From NCBI GenBank assembly GCA_902168205.1, contig CABHOK010000014.1, positions 744,001 to 808,000 on the forward strand: a stretch of 64,000 nt of DNA. Direction: 5' to 3'. The translations under genes were made by a program, and so were the position numbers. Positions 31,635 to 41,872 of this stretch are shown in pieces. Origin of the DNA: an uncultured Chitinophaga sp. (GTDB taxonomy: Bacteria; Bacteroidota; Bacteroidia; Cytophagales; Cyclobacteriaceae). The notes under the pieces are model-generated. The model had not been told where the DNA came from. It did no database searches and saw nothing but the letters and a program-made list of their open reading frames with translations. Position 1 is the stretch's first letter, and every line of letters starts with the position of its first letter.

Positions 31635-32828
31635 CTATGGTGTATTCACCTCATTGTAGCTCCCTGATGTATTATCCGTCCAGCTCATGGGGTAATTTTT
31701 ATCCAGGAACTCTAACGAATCGGTAGTCAGATATAGCGGGTGAAAGGTGTCGATCATCACGGCCAGTTCATGTGTTTCTTTGGCACCTATACTTTTCTCT
31801 ACCGTGCCGGGATGTGGTCCGTGTGGCAAGCCTCCGGGGTGTAATGTAAACGATCCGCGCTCTATACCTCTGCGACTCATGAAATTTCCCTCAGCATAGT
31901 ATAGCACTTCATCTGAATCGATATTGCTGTGATTATAGGGTGCTGGTATAGCCAGCGGATGGTAATCGAATAACCGCGGGACGAAAGAACAGATCACAAA
32001 GTTTCTCGCCTGAAACGTTTGGTGTACCGGAGGTGGCTGGTGAATGCGCCCGGTAATCGGTTCAAAGTCGTGAATGGAAAATGCATACGGCCACAGGAAG
32101 CCATCCCACCCGATCAGATCGAGCGGACTATAATCATATATATACTGATGCAGAAATCCCTGCTTCTTTATCTTCAGCAAAAATTCACCTTGGTGTGTTT
32201 CGGTAATCAGCTCGTGTGGTGGACGAATATCGCGCTCGCAGTATGGCGCATGTTCCAGTAATTGTCCTAATTGATTTCGATAACGTTTTACCGTTTCAAC
32301 CGGTGATGTTGATTCGATGATGAGCAATCGCAGCGGTCCTTCTTCAAACTCAAGTTTGTAAATAACCGTGCGTGGTATAACGATATAATCTCCCTGGCGA
32401 AGTTCAAGTTTACCAAAGGGTGATATCAATGTGCCTTTGCCATCATGTACATAAAGTACTTCGTCACCTTCCGCGTTTTTATAGAAGTAATCCATGGTGC
32501 GCTTGCGTGGCGAACAAATAGATATAGAGCAATCGGCATTCATGAGTAACACTTTGCGCGCATTGAGATAGTCTTCTCCCGTAGTTGTTACTTTGGATGT
32601 GTTGAGATGGGTTTGACGCAGCGCATAATCTTCCACGCGTTTAGCACCATAGCGTATGGGCTCTTTCAGTTCTTTGATGCGTGTAGGCGGATTGATATGA
32701 TACAGGTTGGAATATATACCCGAGAAACCTTCCGAGCTTACAAGTTCTTCTTTATACAGGCTTCCATCCGGCTGCCGGAATTGGGTGTGCCGCTTGGGTG
32801 GAATTTTTCCGAGACGATGGTAATACAT
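31635..32828 (-). CDS. hmgA: Homogentisate 1,2-dioxygenase
   Basis: Fe(II) enzyme that opens the ring of homogentisate to maleylacetoacetate in tyrosine and phenylalanine breakdown. 397 aa. Recognised from YYHRLGKIPPKRHTQFR at the start, GTLISPFGKLELRQGDYIVIPR in the middle, the HQTFQARNFVICSFVPR block, and the metal-binding region PYNHSNIDSDEVLYY (about residues 300-315) with HPGGLPHGPHPG after it, where the H/E ligands sit. The other pathway genes (hppD, fahA) are not adjacent, so it is an orphan copy. 43 bases separate it from the PIN-pair gene downstream of nothing shared. Confidence 0.95.
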   Translation of the reverse strand: MYYHRLGKIPPKRHTQFRQPDGSLYKEELVSSEGFSGIYSNLYHINPPTRIKELKEPIRYGAKRVEDYALRQTHLNTSKVTTTGEDYLNARKVLLMNADCSISICSPRKRTMDYFYKNAEGDEVLYVHDGKGTLISPFGKLELRQGDYIVIPRTVIYKLEFEEGPLRLLIIESTSPVETVKRYRNQLGQLLEHAPYCERDIRPPHELITETHQGEFLLKIKKQGFLHQYIYDYSPLDLIGWDGFLWPYAFSIHDFEPITGRIHQPPPVHQTFQARNFVICSFVPRLFDYHPLAIPAPYNHSNIDSDEVLYYAEGNFMSRRGIERGSFTLHPGGLPHGPHPGTVEKSIGAKETHELAVMIDTFHPLYLTTDSLEFLDKNYPMSWTDNTSGSYNEVNTP

Positions 32829-32913
32829 AATGGAAGTAGTTTATCCTAAAATTAACGAATGGATAGTATAGGCGTATGCGTTCCAAAGCCTCTTTCGTAA
32901 AATCAACTTTCAC

Positions 32914-32956
32914 AAAATAAAAACTCCTCTGCACAACGTATTTGTACAGAGGAGCC
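32914..32956 (-). terminator. Terminator after the Gfo/Idh/MocA gene
   Basis: CTCCTCTG (32924-32931) and CAGAGGAG (32947-32954) form the stem; on the minus strand the stem is followed by a T-rich run (complement of 32914-32923). It follows the stop of the oxidoreductase gene at 32987 by about 30 bases. Confidence 0.8.
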
Positions 32957-32986
32957 GTTTCTTATTTGGGTATAAATAGCGCAGGG

Positions 32987-34327
32987 CTAGTACTTGAATA
33001 CTTTTCCACCCGCCATTACTTCCTGTTTCTTTTCATCGAATGTTACTTTCTCTCCGGTGCGAACAGCAGCGTTCGTCATAATGGTGGCGATAGAATGCAT
33101 ATAGCCTGCTTCTACGGGGGCGTTAGGTTCTTTTCTGCTGCGTACACATTCCATCCAGTTGCGCATGTGTGCCGATGTTAATGGGTCGCCTCCCGTGTTT
33201 GCGGATGCAACAACCTGTTCAACTTGTTGCTGTACTATATCCATCTCCGGTAAAAGATTAGCCTGCATGTTCATCGCAGTTGCATGGTTAAGCCGCAGAC
33301 CACCTACCGGTGAAACCTTGTTCGTATTCAAATTCAGTTCACCTCCGTTGGAATAGTATATCTCCGCAGGGCGCTCATCACCATTCATCATGCGTGAAGT
33401 AAACTGTACCTGGAAGCCCTGCTTGTCGTCACCATAATCAAATACGGCCGTAGTTGTATCCCAGTTCTGACGACCATCTTTCCAGAAATATACTCCACCA
33501 TTCGCCACTACACTGCGTGGATGTTTCAGGCCGCTGAACCAATGCACTGTATCGATCTGGTGACTCATCCACTGCCCCGGCATACCTGATGAGTATGGCC
33601 AGAACAATCTATACTCTAAATATTTTCTGGGATCAAAATTCTCAAACGGGCGATTCATCAGGAAGCGTTTCCAGTCGGTGTCCTGCTCGCGCAACTCGGC
33701 CACGAGCGCAGGCCTTCTCCAACGACCTGGCTGGTTAACGTTCCAACTCAATTCAACCATAACAATTTGTCCGAACTTACCGCTCTGAATGAAATCAGCG
33801 GCAGCATGATAGTTCTTGCCGCTTCTGCGTTGTGAACCGATCTGTACAATCTGCTTGGAGTTTTTTACCGCCTTTAATGCAGCACGATTGTCTTCCATCG
33901 TTTCAGCAAAAGGTTTTTCAGTATAGGTATCGCAGCCCGCCTTTATCGCTTCTATTGTATGCAACGCGTGTTGAAAATCGGCAGTGCTGATTATGACTGC
34001 ATCGAGATCTTTGATCTTGTATAGTTCATCGTTATTGACACAAGCCTGTATATCGTGTTGAAATTTTTCTTTGAGATACGCCTGTCCTTCTTCTCTTCTT
34101 TTTTTCCAGAGATCCGATACCGCTACAATGTCGAAGTTCAGTTCCTGGTAATGATTCATGAAACTCGGTAACAACGACTGACGGAAACGATCGGAGAACC
34201 CGACAACGCCAACGCGTACGCGGTCGTTCGCACCAATGATGTTAGCATAACTCTTCGCTGAAAATGCGATGGCTCCCAAGGATGCAACCGCAGTTTTCTT
34301 TATAAAATTTCTTCTGGACGTTTTCAT
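32987..34327 (-). CDS. Gfo/Idh/MocA family oxidoreductase, Tat-exported
   Basis: NAD(P)-binding sugar oxidoreductase (446 aa) with a twin-arginine signal (TSRRNFIKKTAVASLGAIAFS). Rossmann motif VGVVGFS at 39-45, the Gfo/Idh lysine motif EKP at about 137-139 (YTEKPFAE), followed by the beta-sheet C-terminal domain (RPAEIYYSNGGELNLN). The cofactor travels folded with Tat substrates. The third glycine of the dinucleotide motif is not conserved. It is 34 bases downstream of the DUF1080 gene, in a set with a GMC oxidoreductase. Confidence 0.92.
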   Translation of the reverse strand: MKTSRRNFIKKTAVASLGAIAFSAKSYANIIGANDRVRVGVVGFSDRFRQSLLPSFMNHYQELNFDIVAVSDLWKKRREEGQAYLKEKFQHDIQACVNNDELYKIKDLDAVIISTADFQHALHTIEAIKAGCDTYTEKPFAETMEDNRAALKAVKNSKQIVQIGSQRRSGKNYHAAADFIQSGKFGQIVMVELSWNVNQPGRWRRPALVAELREQDTDWKRFLMNRPFENFDPRKYLEYRLFWPYSSGMPGQWMSHQIDTVHWFSGLKHPRSVVANGGVYFWKDGRQNWDTTTAVFDYGDDKQGFQVQFTSRMMNGDERPAEIYYSNGGELNLNTNKVSPVGGLRLNHATAMNMQANLLPEMDIVQQQVEQVVASANTGGDPLTSAHMRNWMECVRSRKEPNAPVEAGYMHSIATIMTNAAVRTGEKVTFDEKKQEVMAGGKVFKY

Positions 34328-34361
34328 GCTATATATACTTTATCGAGTTTGGGTGGATATT

Positions 34362-35717
34362 TTACTTCAGTTCCTTGATCTTGATGCTTCTGAACGAAAC
34401 ATTATCGCCGTGATCCTGCAGCAGAATGTGTCCCTTCTCAGCCATGCCGAAGTTTTCCCACTGTGCATATTTACTGCGCGCTACCAACGCCTTAAAGATG
34501 TTGTTGCCGCGTTTATATTCGATCACTTTATATCCGTTCAACCAGTGTTCTACACGATTGTCAGGATATACTATAACACGACCTTGATTCCACTCACCAA
34601 TTTTTTTGAGACCTCTCGGATTTTTGTCGGATGGAATGAGATCGTATAGCGATGCCAGTGTTCTGTTACCCACTGCACCCATCTTCGCATCCGGATGTTT
34701 CTCATCATCGAGCACCTGATATTCAAGACCGATGGCAGAGCCCTGGTTATTTTCTTTTTCGGTTACAAAATATTTCACACCGCTGTTGGCGCCTTCGGTA
34801 AGTTTAAATTCAAATTGAAGATCGAAAGCTCCGTATTCATTCTCCGTAACGATATCGCCACCATTCTGCGATTCACCTCCGGTTGATTTTACAACGCTCA
34901 GGGTACCGTCTTTTATCTCCCATCCTTTCTCCGGAAATTTATCTTTGTAAGCACCGCGCCATCCTTGTGTTGTCTTGGCATCCCACAGAAATACAAAACC
35001 GTTTTTCTTTTCCTGTTCAGTAAGTGTATTTGGAACAAAGTTCATTACGAAGATAGAATCAACGGGTGATGGCTGAAGTGCTTCTGTTTTAATACGAATG
35101 TTTTTAAACCACACATGCTTGCCGGCTTCTTCCGGTTTGTTGATGGAGTGCACCTGCAGTGCTATAAATCCTTTCAGCGTCATATCATCCACTACATGTG
35201 CACAAGGTATACCGTTAATCCACGTACGCAACGTGTTGCCTATTGCTTCAATGCGCAGCGCGTTCCATTCGTTGTTGCGATAGGCATTCTTCGCGGGTAA
35301 ATTATACTCCAATGGATAGAGCCATTGTCTTCTGGATTCATCATATATACCTCCGCACCATTTGCGTGGTGTAGGGTCTATATCAAGCTGGTACCCGAAA
35401 ACTTTACCGTTCAGGTAATCGGGTTTACTCTCGCTGCGGAACTGTACTCCGGAGTTAGTGCCGTCATCCATTTTGAAATCAAGTTCGAGAATGAAATCAC
35501 CAAAGGTTTCTTCGGTAACGATAAAGGAGTTGGGTGAATCGCTGATGGTTGTACCAACGATCATTCCGTTCTCTACTTTGTACGGAGCTTTACCGTTAAT
35601 CTGCTTCCAGCCTGTTAGATCTTTGCCATTAAAAAGTTTTCGCCAGCCCTTATCGGTTTTCTGTGCGTAACTCAGACACGAGACAAAAACAAAAAATATT
35701 ATACTGAGTCGTTTCAT
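34362..35717 (-). CDS. Tandem DUF1080 protein (3-keto-disaccharide hydrolase type)
   Basis: Secreted protein of 451 aa with a signal peptide ([18 protein letters not shown]) and two DUF1080 beta-sandwich (concanavalin-like) domains: about 23-212 ([19 protein letters not shown]) and about 230-451 ([17 protein letters not shown]). Both carry the [11 protein letters not shown] / [12 protein letters not shown] strand typical of the family. Single-domain relatives hydrolyse 3-keto-glycosides. Lies between a GMC oxidoreductase and a Gfo/Idh/MocA enzyme, consistent with a C3-oxidation route for sugars. Duplicated domain is unusual but seen in this phylum. Confidence 0.9.
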   Translation of the reverse strand: MKRLSIIFFVFVSCLSYAQKTDKGWRKLFNGKDLTGWKQINGKAPYKVENGMIVGTTISDSPNSFIVTEETFGDFILELDFKMDDGTNSGVQFRSESKPDYLNGKVFGYQLDIDPTPRKWCGGIYDESRRQWLYPLEYNLPAKNAYRNNEWNALRIEAIGNTLRTWINGIPCAHVVDDMTLKGFIALQVHSINKPEEAGKHVWFKNIRIKTEALQPSPVDSIFVMNFVPNTLTEQEKKNGFVFLWDAKTTQGWRGAYKDKFPEKGWEIKDGTLSVVKSTGGESQNGGDIVTENEYGAFDLQFEFKLTEGANSGVKYFVTEKENNQGSAIGLEYQVLDDEKHPDAKMGAVGNRTLASLYDLIPSDKNPRGLKKIGEWNQGRVIVYPDNRVEHWLNGYKVIEYKRGNNIFKALVARSKYAQWENFGMAEKGHILLQDHGDNVSFRSIKIKELK

Positions 35718-35751
35718 GATGATTGTATGGAGTTGGTTTAAGGTTGAGTCA

Positions 35752-37464
35752 CTATATATTTAACCGGTTCATTTCTTTTACTGCATAATCACATGCGCGT
35801 GCTGTCAACGCCATATAGGTGAGCGATGGATTAACGCACGAGGAGGAAGTCATACAAGAGCCATCCGTAATGAAAACATTCTTCACACTGTGCATCTGGT
35901 TGAACCCGTTAAGCACCGAAGTTTTTGCATCGCGTCCCATGCGTGCAGTGCCCATTTCATGATTGGCATTGCCCGGAAACGATGTGTTGATATAGGGCTT
36001 TATATCTTTAAAGCCTGCTGCTTCCAACATCTCTGCAGATGCTTGTGACATGTGTTGCTGCATGGCCATTTCGTTCTCTTTAAACTCGCAATCAATGGTT
36101 ATAGTATTACGGCCAAAGGCATCTTTCTTTTCCGTGTTCAGCGTTACGCGATTGTCCTGGTAAGGCAGACATTCACCGTAACCTGAAAAGGAAATTCCCC
36201 AAGGGCCGGGCTTCTGAACGTTTTGCTTCAGAGTTTCTCCTATATCCCCAGACGCAAAATGACTCATCCAACCACTACGCCACGAACTGCCCATGAGTCC
36301 AAAACCGCGAAAATAATTTTCGGTCTTGCCGTTCATATTCTGAAAGCGAGGTACATATAGTCCGTTGGGTCTGCGACCGAAGTAGTATTGATCTTCATAT
36401 CCTTCCATTAGCGCTTCTGCTCCGGAATGTTTATGATGGTCCATCAGGTTTCTGCCAACCTGATCGCTGTCATTACCCAATCCGTTCTCAAAACGATTAG
36501 ATATAGAGTTGAGCAGAATGAATGTAGTGCCAAGTGTGGAGGCGTTCAGAAAAAGTATACGTGAATAATATTCGATTACCTCTTTGGTTTCTGTATCGAT
36601 AACTTCAACACCAACGGCTTTCTTCTTTTGCTCATCGTACAAAACTCTGTTTACCAGCGAGTGCGGGCGAAGCGTAAGATTACCTGTAGCAAATGCAGCC
36701 GGCATGGTGCTCGCATTTGTGCTGAAGTATGCTCCGTATAAACAACCGCGATGACACTGATTTCTGTACTGACAAACACCACGTCCTTTTACAGGCGCCG
36801 TAAGATTTGCTACACGACCTATTGTAATCCTTCGATCCGGAAATTTTTTCTCAGAGCCTTCTTTGAATTTTTTTTCAACGCAGGTCATCTCCATCGGAGG
36901 TTGGAAATTACCATCGGGTAAATGTGCGAGTCCTTCAGCCTGGCCACTCACCCCGATAAATGTTTCCACGTAATCGTACCATGGGGCGAGATCTTTATAG
37001 CGAATAGGCCAGTCAACACCGTGACCATCGGAAAGATTGGCGGTAAAGTCAAGATCACTCCAGCGATAGCAGTGGCGTCCCCAGAGCAACGATCGTCCAC
37101 CCACCACATCCCCACGAATCCAGTCGAAGCGTTTCACCTCGGTGTATGGATTTTCAAGGTCGTTGATGTAAAAATGTTTGTTATCGGCCCGATATGAATA
37201 ATGCCGGCACTGTATATATCCCTTCTCGCGGTCTTCGCGCGTGAGCCTGCCGCCATGGTCAAATTCCCAGGGATCTTTACTGGTGGTAGGGTAGCTGGGA
37301 TGCTCCACATTTTTACCCCGTTCCAACATCAGTACTTTCAATCCCTTCTCGCACAGTTCTTTGGCTGCCCAACCACCGCTTATACCTGAGCCTACAACAA
37401 TCGCGTCATACGTATTTTGCTCCCGGCTTTTACCGTTCAGGTTCATGCTTGCAATTTTCTCCAC
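35752..37464 (-). CDS. GMC family FAD-dependent oxidoreductase
   Basis: 570 aa. N-terminal FAD-binding motif [20 protein letters not shown] (residues 22-41), then [11 protein letters not shown]-like region, substrate domain with [18 protein letters not shown], and the C-terminal catalytic part [10 protein letters not shown] with the [13 protein letters not shown] ending. Bacteroidota GMC enzymes of this type (glucoside-3-dehydrogenase-like) oxidise C3 hydroxyls of sugars, usually with a small Tat-exported subunit; none is adjacent here. No export signal of its own. First gene of the set that includes the DUF1080 and Gfo/Idh/MocA genes. Confidence 0.93.
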   Translation of the reverse strand: MEKIASMNLNGKSREQNTYDAIVVGSGISGGWAAKELCEKGLKVLMLERGKNVEHPSYPTTSKDPWEFDHGGRLTREDREKGYIQCRHYSYRADNKHFYINDLENPYTEVKRFDWIRGDVVGGRSLLWGRHCYRWSDLDFTANLSDGHGVDWPIRYKDLAPWYDYVETFIGVSGQAEGLAHLPDGNFQPPMEMTCVEKKFKEGSEKKFPDRRITIGRVANLTAPVKGRGVCQYRNQCHRGCLYGAYFSTNASTMPAAFATGNLTLRPHSLVNRVLYDEQKKKAVGVEVIDTETKEVIEYYSRILFLNASTLGTTFILLNSISNRFENGLGNDSDQVGRNLMDHHKHSGAEALMEGYEDQYYFGRRPNGLYVPRFQNMNGKTENYFRGFGLMGSSWRSGWMSHFASGDIGETLKQNVQKPGPWGISFSGYGECLPYQDNRVTLNTEKKDAFGRNTITIDCEFKENEMAMQQHMSQASAEMLEAAGFKDIKPYINTSFPGNANHEMGTARMGRDAKTSVLNGFNQMHSVKNVFITDGSCMTSSSCVNPSLTYMALTARACDYAVKEMNRLNI

Positions 37465-37512
37465 TCTAAAGTTTTTAAAATCTTTTTGTTGGTGAAAATA
37501 AGTTTTTCAAAC

Positions 37513-37559
37513 GGTAACGGGAACGGTCACATTGGTGTGAAACACCAACATTCGTTACC
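37513..37559. repeat. Nested inverted repeat between divergent genes
   Basis: Outer arms GGTAACG (37513-37519) and CGTTACC (37553-37559); inside, TTGGTGT (37532-37538) and ACACCAA (37542-37548) separated by 3 bases. It sits between the divergent GMC oxidoreductase and carB genes and could be an operator pair or an RNA structure in a leader. Confidence 0.55.
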
Positions 37560-37617
37560 ATGGATGGTATTATGAAGTGCTGATTTTTTATTTTGAATAT
37601 TAATATTCGCGAATCGC

Positions 37618-37647
37618 TTTAGCATTCCACCTCATGTTATATTTTTG
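37618..37647 (+). promoter_or_regulatory. Probable carB promoter
   Basis: TATTTTTG (37640-37647), followed by C, fits the TAnnTTTG box; a TTTA element lies 18 bases upstream (37618-37621). It leaves a leader of about 25 bases before the carB ATG. Confidence 0.5.
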
Positions 37648-37679
37648 CGCAATTTTGTTCATACCACTCCACTACAAAA

Positions 37680-40496
37680 ATGCCAAGAGATAGAAGTATT
37701 CGCTCCGTACTCATCATCGGTAGCGGCCCCATTATTATTGGTCAAGCCTGCGAGTTCGATTACTCCGGTTCACAAGCATCACGCTCACTGCGTGAAGAAG
37801 GAATCGAAGTCGTGCTGATCAATTCTAATCCGGCTACGATCATGACAGACAAGGTAACGGCTGATCATGTGTACCTGAAGCCGCTGACAAAAAAATCTAT
37901 TCGTGAAATTCTGGAGAAGCACCACATTGATGCTGTGCTTCCTACTATGGGTGGACAGACTGCGCTGAACCTTTGCATTGATTGCGACAAGGCAGGCATC
38001 TGGCAACACTATGGTGTGCGTATTATTGGTGTTGATATCAAGGCCATTGAAACTACAGAAGACCGCGAGAAGTTCAGGTTGAAAATGCTTGAACTCGGTG
38101 TTGGTGTTTGTAAAGGAGGAACGGCAAGTTCATTCCTGCAGGGTAAAGAGATCGCACAAGACATTGGTTTCCCATTGGTAATTCGTCCTTCCTATACTTT
38201 AGGAGGAACCGGTGGAGCTTTCGTAAACAGTCCGGAAGATTTTGATGAAGCGCTGAATCGTGGCTTGCACGCATCACCTATACATGAGGTGTTGGTGGAG
38301 CAAAGCATTATGGGCTGGAAAGAATACGAGCTCGAACTTCTGCGCGATAGTCTAGGAAACGTAATTATAATCTGTTCGATCGAGAACTTCGATCCGATGG
38401 GTATACATACCGGAGATTCGATTACAGTTGCTCCGGCCATGACGTTGCCCGATACAGTATATCAGCACATGCGCGACCTCGCCATTAAAATGATGAATGG
38501 TATAGGTAAGTTCGCAGGTGGTTGCAACGTGCAGTTCTCACTTGATCCGAATGATGACAATAACATTATCGGTATCGAGATCAACCCGCGTGTTTCCCGC
38601 TCTTCTGCGCTGGCATCAAAAGCAACCGGTTATCCGATCGCGAAGATTGCAGCCAAACTTGCTATCGGGTATAATCTGGATGAGTTGAAGAATGCCATTA
38701 CCGGAACAACTACAGCATATTTCGAGCCTGCTATAGATTATGTAATTGTAAAAATACCTCGCTGGAACTTCGATAAATTCCACGGAGCAGATCGCAAACT
38801 TGGTTTACAGATGAAGTCTGTGGGTGAAGCGATGGGTATCGGAAGAAATTTCCAGGAAGCGTTGCAGAAAGCTTGTCAGTCACTCGAGATCAGAAGAAAT
38901 GGTTTGGGTGCTGATGGTAAATCACTGCAAAAGCAGGATGAAATTCTTTACAGCCTGGAACATCCGTCATGGAACCGTATATTCCATATATACGATGCGT
39001 TGAAACTTGGTATACCGATGAAGACGGTTCAGAAACTTACCAGGATCGACCGCTGGTTCCTCAAGCAGATTGAAGAACTCATTGAGCTTGAAAAAGAAAT
39101 TGAGAAGTATAGCATAGACGATATACCCGCATCGCTGATTCGTACGGCAAAAGAAAAAGGATATGCTGATCGCCAGATCGCCCACTTGCTCGATTGCTAC
39201 GAAAGTGATGTATACAAGAAGCGTACTGACCTCGGTATAAAACGAGTATATAAACTTGTTGATACCTGTGCGGCTGAATTCGAAGCGAAAACGCCTTATT
39301 ACTATTCTACATTTGATACCGAGAACGAATCAACAGTGTCAAATAGAAAGAAGGTAGTGGTGTTGGGTTCTGGTCCTAACCGCATCGGTCAGGGTATAGA
39401 ATTCGATTACTCTTGCGTACACGGTGTACTCGCAGCAAAAGAGTGTGGTTATGAAACTATCATGATCAACTGCAACCCGGAGACAGTTTCAACAGACTTC
39501 GATATAGCGGATAAACTATATTTCGAGCCTGTGTTCTGGGAACACATTTACGACATCATTCAGCATGAAAAACCAGAAGGTGTTATCGTTCAGCTTGGTG
39601 GACAAACTGCACTGAAGCTTGCTGAGAAGCTGGATAAATATGGTATAAAAATTATAGGTACATCTTTCGAAGCTCTTGATCTTGCGGAAGATCGCGGAAG
39701 ATTCTCAACGCTGCTGAAAGAGCTTGGTATACCGTATCCTGAATTTGGTGTTGCTACAAATGCCGATGAGGCGCTGGAAGTATGCAAAACAATAGGCTTC
39801 CCGTTGCTGGTGCGTCCTTCGTATGTGTTGGGTGGCCAAAGTATGAAGATCGTAATCAACGAGCAGGAGCTGGAAGATCATATCCTCGATATCTGGAAGC
39901 ATTTACCTGAAAATAAAGTATTGCTCGATCACTTCCTGGATGGTGCAATTGAAGCAGAAGCAGACGCTATATGCGATGGAGAGAATGTATATATCATCGG
40001 TATTATGCAGCACATTGAGCCTGCTGGTATACACTCAGGTGATTCGTATGCAGTACTTCCTCCGTACAATCTGGGAGACCTGGTGGTTAAGCAGATTGAG
40101 CACTATACCAACAAGATTGCTGTTGCGTTGAAGACTGTCGGATTGATTAACATTCAGTTCGCGATCAAGAACGACAAAGTATATATCATCGAAGCAAACC
40201 CGCGCGCATCCAGAACGGTGCCGTTCATTTGCAAGGCATACGATGAACCGTATGTAAACTATGCAACGAAAGTAATGCTTGGTGAGAAGAAGGTTACAGA
40301 CTTTACCTTTAACCCGACACGTAAAGGGTATGCGATTAAAGAACCTGTGTTCTCTTTCCACAAATTCCCGGAAGTTAACAAGGAGCTTGGTCCTGAAATG
40401 AAATCAACCGGAGAAGCGATCTACTTCATCGATGATTTGATGGATGATTACTTCATGAAGATTTACTCGGAGCGGAATTTGTATCTGAGTAGATAA
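37680..40496 (+). CDS. carB: Carbamoyl-phosphate synthase large subunit
   Basis: Makes carbamoyl phosphate for pyrimidine and arginine synthesis. Two homologous halves: first ATP-grasp unit from about 1-400 (IIIGQACEFDYSGSQA start, GTGGAFVNSPEDF), an oligomerisation segment (about 400-550), second unit from about 553 (VVVLGSGPNRIGQGIEFDY, QLGGQTALKLA). Length is only 938 aa, against about 1070 for E. coli, and the sequence ends at DDLMDDYFMKIYSERNLYLSR-like residues, roughly where the C-terminal allosteric (MGS) domain would begin. This shortened form recurs in Bacteroidota. carA is not adjacent. Confidence 0.96.
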   Translation: MPRDRSIRSVLIIGSGPIIIGQACEFDYSGSQASRSLREEGIEVVLINSNPATIMTDKVTADHVYLKPLTKKSIREILEKHHIDAVLPTMGGQTALNLCIDCDKAGIWQHYGVRIIGVDIKAIETTEDREKFRLKMLELGVGVCKGGTASSFLQGKEIAQDIGFPLVIRPSYTLGGTGGAFVNSPEDFDEALNRGLHASPIHEVLVEQSIMGWKEYELELLRDSLGNVIIICSIENFDPMGIHTGDSITVAPAMTLPDTVYQHMRDLAIKMMNGIGKFAGGCNVQFSLDPNDDNNIIGIEINPRVSRSSALASKATGYPIAKIAAKLAIGYNLDELKNAITGTTTAYFEPAIDYVIVKIPRWNFDKFHGADRKLGLQMKSVGEAMGIGRNFQEALQKACQSLEIRRNGLGADGKSLQKQDEILYSLEHPSWNRIFHIYDALKLGIPMKTVQKLTRIDRWFLKQIEELIELEKEIEKYSIDDIPASLIRTAKEKGYADRQIAHLLDCYESDVYKKRTDLGIKRVYKLVDTCAAEFEAKTPYYYSTFDTENESTVSNRKKVVVLGSGPNRIGQGIEFDYSCVHGVLAAKECGYETIMINCNPETVSTDFDIADKLYFEPVFWEHIYDIIQHEKPEGVIVQLGGQTALKLAEKLDKYGIKIIGTSFEALDLAEDRGRFSTLLKELGIPYPEFGVATNADEALEVCKTIGFPLLVRPSYVLGGQSMKIVINEQELEDHILDIWKHLPENKVLLDHFLDGAIEAEADAICDGENVYIIGIMQHIEPAGIHSGDSYAVLPPYNLGDLVVKQIEHYTNKIAVALKTVGLINIQFAIKNDKVYIIEANPRASRTVPFICKAYDEPYVNYATKVMLGEKKVTDFTFNPTRKGYAIKEPVFSFHKFPEVNKELGPEMKSTGEAIYFIDDLMDDYFMKIYSERNLYLSR

Positions 40497-40514
40497 ACTT
40501 AAAAATAAGGATGG

Positions 40515-40546
40515 GCCTCGGATAATTCCGGGGCTTTATCTTTTTC
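40515..40546 (+). terminator. Terminator after carB
   Basis: GCCTCGGA (40515-40522) and TCCGGGGC (40527-40534), 8 bp with one G-T pair and a 4-base loop, followed by a T-rich run 40535-40545. It lies 18 bases past the carB stop. Confidence 0.8.
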
Positions 40547-40701
40547 AAAAAACAGTAAAATTATTTTGGCCAGGCTCGTGACTTAAAATAAACAGTTCTC
40601 TCTAAACGACTATAGGCTAAATTCCATTTTACAACGTTAATTGCTAATTCCCCGCGAACCTCTACCTTTGTATTCCTGTTTAGGCTCTTAAACGAAGCAA
40701 T

Positions 40702-40893
40702 ATGTTAAAATTCCTTCTCATACTCAGTCTTATCGTTTACGTCTTCTACAAGATCGGTTCTTTCTTTTTCCGCGCGGGTGCTGCAGCGCAGGAGCTTAAG
40801 GGCTATAAGCAGCAACAGCAGCGAAAAACTCCTCAAGCCAAGAAAAATAAAGTAAACGGAGGCGACTACGTTGATTACGAAGAAGTGAAATAA
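40702..40893 (+). CDS. DUF4834 family small membrane protein
   Basis: 63 aa: one N-terminal transmembrane helix (KFLLILSLIVYVFYKIGSFFF) followed by a short basic, Gln-rich tail and an acidic end (VDYEEVK). This matches DUF4834, a Bacteroidota-restricted family of single-pass proteins with unknown function. It precedes dapF by about 70 bases on the same strand; co-expression is possible. The tail carries QQQQRKTPQAKKNK, a positively charged juxtamembrane stretch. Confidence 0.88.
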   Translation: MLKFLLILSLIVYVFYKIGSFFFRAGAAAQELKGYKQQQQRKTPQAKKNKVNGGDYVDYEEVK

Positions 40894-40966
40894 GGCCGAG
40901 GCTACTCTTCAATATCCTTTTTTGATCTGCCGATAATTTTTTGTTCCCATTCAAGTGACGAATGCT

Positions 40967-41740
40967 ATGAAAGTCCATTTTTATAAATACCAGGCTACCG
41001 GTAATGATTTTGTGGTGATGGATAACCGCGAGGGTAAGCTATCACTAACCAAAGAACAGATTGAAAAAATCTGCGACCGGAGGTTTGGCGTTGGCGCGGA
41101 TGGATTGATGCTGATTGAAAAACATGCTTCACTCAATTTCAATGTCGAGTACTTTAACAGCGATGGCTCCCAAAGCCTGTGTGGTAATGGAAGTCGCGCG
41201 GCAGTACACTTCGCTTCGAAGTTGGGACTCGTAAATGGCAAGTCTACTTTCAACGCGTATGACGGTGCACATTCGGCAGAGTTGTTATCAACTGGTATCA
41301 TTCGTCTGAAAATGAATGATGTGGCAGAAGTAAAAACCATCGGCACCGACTATTTTTTAAACACAGGTTCGCCACACTATATACGGTTTGTGGATAACAT
41401 CCACGCGTATCCGGTGGTGGAAGAAGGAAGGAAGATCCGCTATAGCGATGCATTTAAGCCGGGCGGTACGAATGTAAACTTTGTACAGCTTCTGCCAGAC
41501 AACACCATCTACGTACGTACTTATGAACGTGGCGTAGAAGATGAAACACTGTCATGCGGCACTGGTGTAACTGCTGCTGCCATGGCTACATCCCTGAAAG
41601 GGTATACTTCACCTGTGAACATAAAAGTAAAGGGAGGTGACCTCTCCGTTGAATTCAAATCCGGTCAGTCCGGCACGTTCACGGAAATTTTTCTCGTTGG
41701 CCCTGCCAAAATGGTCTTTGAAGGCGACTTGGAACTGTAA
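40967..41740 (+). CDS. dapF: Diaminopimelate epimerase
   Basis: Interconverts LL- and meso-diaminopimelate for lysine and peptidoglycan. Start chosen at the ATG at 40967 (a GTG at 40955 would add four unlikely residues), giving MKVHFYKYQATGNDF, the normal N-terminus. The two catalytic cysteines are C72 (SLCGNGSRAA) and C197 (TLSCGTGVTAAA), which act as the acid/base pair. 257 aa, normal length. Precedes secA by 132 bases. Confidence 0.96.
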   Translation: MKVHFYKYQATGNDFVVMDNREGKLSLTKEQIEKICDRRFGVGADGLMLIEKHASLNFNVEYFNSDGSQSLCGNGSRAAVHFASKLGLVNGKSTFNAYDGAHSAELLSTGIIRLKMNDVAEVKTIGTDYFLNTGSPHYIRFVDNIHAYPVVEEGRKIRYSDAFKPGGTNVNFVQLLPDNTIYVRTYERGVEDETLSCGTGVTAAAMATSLKGYTSPVNIKVKGGDLSVEFKSGQSGTFTEIFLVGPAKMVFEGDLEL

Positions 41741-41872
41741 TTGTTCTCCCCGAAATCTCAAAAAACAAATTAACTTTAAGCCCCTTTTGGGGAGATTAAG
41801 AGTTTTTGTCATCTGTGTGTGGAATGTACCTGCCAGATTGCAACGGCACTTAATGGATAACAGACTTACACT

